A stretch of 16,125 nt of DNA from contig JAIRKW010000123.1 of NCBI GenBank assembly GCA_031259875.1, positions 1 through 16,125 on the forward strand. Direction: 5' to 3'. Source of the DNA: Campylobacteraceae bacterium. GTDB taxonomy: Bacteria > Campylobacterota > Campylobacteria > Campylobacterales > Campylobacteraceae. The first letter of the stretch is position 1; every line of letters begins with the position of its first letter. This document shows, piece by piece, positions 13,317 through 16,125 of the stretch. The translations under genes and the position numbers were made by a program. The notes beneath the pieces are model-generated. The model did not search any database. It saw only the letters and a program-made list of their open reading frames with translations, and was not told where the DNA came from.

Positions 13317-15514
13317 TGGACAAACTTATCTCTTCTCTTGATTTGGACGATTATATTGCGCGGTACAAAAACTATCTTGCGCGAGAAAAACCGCTCTTTA
13401 TGGAGGGAGACAGTTCTTTACATTTTCGCTTTATAAATGAACTTTGTCATTACGAGCTAATACCTCCTCCTTCTGCGGTAAATCTTGACGTCAAACTAAC
13501 GCACCTTTCAAAGCACGGCACATTGCATATAGATGAGATTTGGGAATTTGTCAAAATAGTGCGTTACTTTTTATATCTTAAATCAAAGAAATTTGAAGGC
13601 TCTTTGGCAGAGTGGATTTTAGGTGTGAATATACCGCACTCTGTTTTGGATATAGAGAGCTGGTTTGATAATAAAGGCGGTTTAAAAGAAGAGATAGACC
13701 CAAGATTTGGGGCAATAAACTCCGCTCTTAAAGTGGTCAAAGAGAAGATAAACGGTGTTTTAAAGTCACTTATCTCATCTTCAAAATTGCAAGAGTTTTT
13801 GGTAGATACACAGATACATTTTATAAATTCTCAAGAGACTCTGCTGCTGCGCGGCGGATATACGTATGCTCTTAAAGGAGCAGTTGCAGGACGAAGTGCC
13901 GGCGGGTATTTTTATGTTGTGCCAAGCGCGCTTGAAGGCTTGCAAAAACAGGAAACGGAAATTTTAAGTCAAAGAGAAGCTCTTATATACGAATATGCCA
14001 AAAAAATAAGTACAGAGTTTGAAAAAAACAGGCTTTTTTTGAAATTTATAAACAAAGAATTTGACCGTTTTGATAACTACTTGGCGCGTGTTATGTTCGC
14101 TAAAGCAAACGATATGGAGTTTATTCTGCCAAGCAGAGATAAAGAGATGATTTTAAAAGAGTTCGCACATCCTGCGTTAAAAGAGCCAAAAAGGGTGAGC
14201 GTTGAGTTTAAAAAGAGTATCTTGCTTATAACGGGCGTAAATGCCGGCGGCAAAACAATGCTTTTAAAATCTATATTAAGCGCGGCATTTTTAGCAAAAT
14301 ATCTGCTGCCGATGAAGATAAATGCATCTCGGTCGCATATTGGAAGTTTTAAACATATAAAAGCTGTGATAGAAGATACGCAAAATGTTAAAAATGATAT
14401 CTCTACGTTTGCCGGACGTATGATGGAATTTAATAAGCTCTTTACATTAAATGCTGTTTTGGTCGGTGTTGATGAGATAGAGCTTGGCACAGATGCCGAT
14501 GAAGCGGCAAATCTTTTTTGTGCCATTTTGGAATTTTTAATCAAAAAAGAGATAAAAATCGTCATTACTACTCACCATAAGCGGCTTGCTTCAATGCTTG
14601 CAGCAAATGAACAAGTAGAGCTTTTAGCGGCTTTGTACGATGAAAAAAGACAGCGTCCGACGTATAATTTTTTAGCCGGAACTATTGGTAAGAGTTATGC
14701 GTTTGAGACGGCTTTGCGGTATGGCATAGCGCAAAATATAGTAGAGAAAGCGCGTGTTTTATATGGTGAAGATAAAGAGAAACTTAATGATTTGATACAA
14801 AAAAATATAGATTTGGAATTAAAAACAAGAGAAAAACTCAAAGAGATAGAGGCAAAAACGCACAAGATAGAAAAGCTTTCCAATTCTTTGGAAGAACAAA
14901 AAGAGATTCAGACAAAAGAGTTTGAAACATTGAAGTTCAAATTTGAGTGTGAGTATCAAGAGGCTGTAAATCTTGCCAAATCCGCTGCGCGTCAAAATGA
15001 GAGTAAAGAGATACATAGACTTTTAAACAAAGCCGACAAAGCCAAAAAGAGTATCACGCCGCCAAAACCTCTTGTTGACGAAGAGTTAAAAGCAGGTGAC
15101 AGAGTTAAATACGGCACGCTAAAAGGCATTGTTACAGCTATTAAAAAAGATGAGGTAAGCGTAGATATAGAAGGCGTTACAATGCGGCTTTTAAAGAGTT
15201 CTTTGAAGAAAATATACGGCATTGAGCCAAAACAGATTGTAAAATCAAAAACGAATATTTCGCTCCTGCGTCCGCAGTCGGCAAGCGTTACGCTTGATTT
15301 ACATGCTCTGCGTGCAGATGAAGCTATAGAGAAGTGCGATAAGTTTTTATCTGACGCACTATTGGCAGGGTTTGATGAAGTTCGCATATGTCATGGCGTT
15401 GGGAGCGGAAAACTGGCATTTGCCGTAAGAAATTTTCTAAAAACACACCCAAGTGTCAAAGAGTTTTTTGACGCCAATCAAAGCGGAGCAGGAGCTGTAA
15501 CTGTAAAGCTTTGA
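13316..15514 (+). CDS. mutS2: MutS2 family ATPase with Smr domain
   Basis: MutS2 proteins bind branched DNA and restrain recombination in Helicobacter, and act on stalled ribosomes in Bacillus. The 732 residues have a helical core and clamp (about 1-280), Walker A GVNAGGKT (307-314), Walker B ending VDE (Asp386-Glu387), a signature-like THHKRLA region, a long coiled coil (about 490-590), and a C-terminal Smr domain with LDLH (660-663) and HGVGSG. It lacks the N-terminal mismatch-recognition domain of MutS. Walker B reads DEIELGTDADEA where many MutS2 have DELGAGTDPxEG, and Smr has HGVGSG rather than HGKGTG. GTG 13316 is chosen because GAGG lies 7 nt upstream and it overlaps the preceding stop; a TTG at 13301 has no ribosome site. 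Confidence 0.93.
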   Translation: MDKLISSLDLDDYIARYKNYLAREKPLFMEGDSSLHFRFINELCHYELIPPPSAVNLDVKLTHLSKHGTLHIDEIWEFVKIVRYFLYLKSKKFEGSLAEWILGVNIPHSVLDIESWFDNKGGLKEEIDPRFGAINSALKVVKEKINGVLKSLISSSKLQEFLVDTQIHFINSQETLLLRGGYTYALKGAVAGRSAGGYFYVVPSALEGLQKQETEILSQREALIYEYAKKISTEFEKNRLFLKFINKEFDRFDNYLARVMFAKANDMEFILPSRDKEMILKEFAHPALKEPKRVSVEFKKSILLITGVNAGGKTMLLKSILSAAFLAKYLLPMKINASRSHIGSFKHIKAVIEDTQNVKNDISTFAGRMMEFNKLFTLNAVLVGVDEIELGTDADEAANLFCAILEFLIKKEIKIVITTHHKRLASMLAANEQVELLAALYDEKRQRPTYNFLAGTIGKSYAFETALRYGIAQNIVEKARVLYGEDKEKLNDLIQKNIDLELKTREKLKEIEAKTHKIEKLSNSLEEQKEIQTKEFETLKFKFECEYQEAVNLAKSAARQNESKEIHRLLNKADKAKKSITPPKPLVDEELKAGDRVKYGTLKGIVTAIKKDEVSVDIEGVTMRLLKSSLKKIYGIEPKQIVKSKTNISLLRPQSASVTLDLHALRADEAIEKCDKFLSDALLAGFDEVRICHGVGSGKLAFAVRNFLKTHPSVKEFFDANQSGAGAVTVKL

Positions 15515-15538
15515 TTTGACTGTATAATTTATTAATTT

Positions 15539-15585
15539 TGTTAAAAATTTAACATATCAGAATGAGGTTTTGGTGTTCGCGCCAA
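15539..15585 (+). terminator. Two dyads after mutS2, possible terminator
   Basis: TGTTAAA-AA-TTTAACA (15539-15554) is a 7-bp AT-rich dyad. TTGGTG-TTCG-CGCCAA (15570-15585) is a 6-bp stem with one G-T wobble and a TTCG loop, followed by the T-rich TAATTTAATTTTA. The second could end mutS2 transcription. A TATAAT at 15523-15528 lies just before the first dyad and may be another promoter. Confidence 0.35.
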
Positions 15586-15596
15586 TAATTTAATTT

Positions 15597-15602
15597 TATA
15601 AT
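15597..15602 (+). promoter_or_regulatory. -10 box of the DJ-1/PfpI gene
   Basis: TATAAT preceded by TTAATTT, 20 nt before the start codon, giving a short leader of about 14 nt that contains the ribosome site TAGGAG. Confidence 0.55.
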
Positions 15603-15622
15603 TTACATTGTAGGAGTACAAA

Positions 15623-16125
15623 ATGTCAAGAGTTTTGGTGCCGTTGGCAGATGGGTTTGAAGAGATAGAGGCGATAGCTGTTATAGATATTTTGCGAAGG
15701 GGTGGAGTTGAAGTCATAACTGCCGCGCTTATAAAGCAAAGCGTAAATGGCGCGAATAATATTATTATTACGGCAGATACGCTTTTAGAAGAGGCAGACG
15801 AGAGTGATTTTGATATGATAGTACTTCCTGGAGGCAATGAAGGACATAAAAATCTTGCTAAATCCGAAAGATTGTTGGAAATGCTGCAAGCTCATGAAAA
15901 AGCCGGCAAGACACTTGCTGCAATATGCGCCGCGCCGTATGTCTTAAAAACAGCCGGAGTTCTAAAAGGTGAGTATACTTGCTTTCCGTCAATGGAGTAT
16001 GTAATTGGGATTGAAGGGTACACGGCGGATAAAAAAGTTGTTGTAAACAGTGATAATATTATCACTTCGCAAGGACCTGCTACGGCTATTGATTTTGCAC
16101 TGTTTGTGCTGGAAAAATTGGAGGG
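15623..16125 (+). CDS. DJ-1/PfpI (ThiJ) family protein, 3' end missing
   Basis: 167 codons are present and the frame is open at the window edge; family length is about 180-190, so only a few residues are lost. The flavodoxin-like fold shows MSRVLVPLADGFEEIEA with conserved Glu16, IVLPGG (66-71), nucleophile elbow AAICAAP with Cys102, and TSQGPATAIDFAL. Cys102 and Glu16 match human DJ-1 Cys106 and Glu18. The DJ-1 His126 position is Phe121 (TCFPS), as I recall for many bacterial members. Proposed roles are redox stress response, glyoxalase III or protein deglycation, and the last is disputed. ATG has AGGAG (TAGGAG) 6 nt upstream. Own promoter, separate from the mutS2 operon. Could also be named yajL-like, but I do not assign a symbol. 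Confidence 0.92.
   Translation, partial: MSRVLVPLADGFEEIEAIAVIDILRRGGVEVITAALIKQSVNGANNIIITADTLLEEADESDFDMIVLPGGNEGHKNLAKSERLLEMLQAHEKAGKTLAAICAAPYVLKTAGVLKGEYTCFPSMEYVIGIEGYTADKKVVVNSDNIITSQGPATAIDFALFVLEKLE

Noticed and set aside
14077..14565. - strand open frame (about 162 codons) opposite mutS2
   Set aside because: Antisense shadow of the MutS2 ATPase region; Ser/Ile/Phe-rich composition with no recognisable domain.

Overview
The window looks like a chromosome segment of a Campylobacterota (Epsilonproteobacteria) member, most like Sulfurimonas or a close relative. The DNA is visibly AT-rich, with AAA, TTT and ATA codons favoured. The order ileS - small membrane protein - gatA - guaB - (metX) - xseB - nitrilase-like - ... 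- murC - small membrane protein - mutS2 matches, from memory, the Campylobacter jejuni block Cj1061c to Cj1052c. Extra genes are inserted: metX, a multiheme cytochrome c and a dapC-type aminotransferase. The lineage and synteny statements rest on recall, not on a search.

Left part (1-8490), all on the + strand. It begins with the last 23 codons of an outer-membrane beta-barrel protein, then a short hairpin and a small two-helix membrane protein. A promoter next to a 12-bp palindrome precedes ileS. ileS overlaps by 8 nt an unlisted-size 42-residue single-pass membrane protein, followed closely by gatA (amidotransferase subunit for charging Gln/Asn tRNA) and guaB (GMP synthesis). A second promoter starts metX (homoserine acyltransferase), which overlaps xseB (exonuclease VII small subunit). 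xseB in turn overlaps a nitrilase-fold protein whose catalytic cysteine is replaced by glycine.

Middle (8491-10536). About 630 bp has no credible gene but holds seven short dyad-symmetric sequences. It is followed on the - strand by a secreted five-heme cytochrome c with its own terminator, then a divergent promoter region with two 9-bp ACAA/TTGT palindromes.

Right part (10537-15514), + strand, looks like one operon with almost no gaps: a dapC-like aminotransferase (diaminopimelate/lysine route), murC (UDP-MurNAc-L-Ala ligase), a small membrane protein with a cysteine pair, and mutS2. The first two fit peptidoglycan precursor supply; mutS2 is a recombination/ribosome-associated ATPase. The window ends inside a DJ-1/PfpI family gene with its own promoter.

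Most genes are ordinary core genes. The best leads are the cysteine-less nitrilase-like protein, the small membrane protein between ileS and gatA, the palindrome-rich gap, and the lone five-heme cytochrome.
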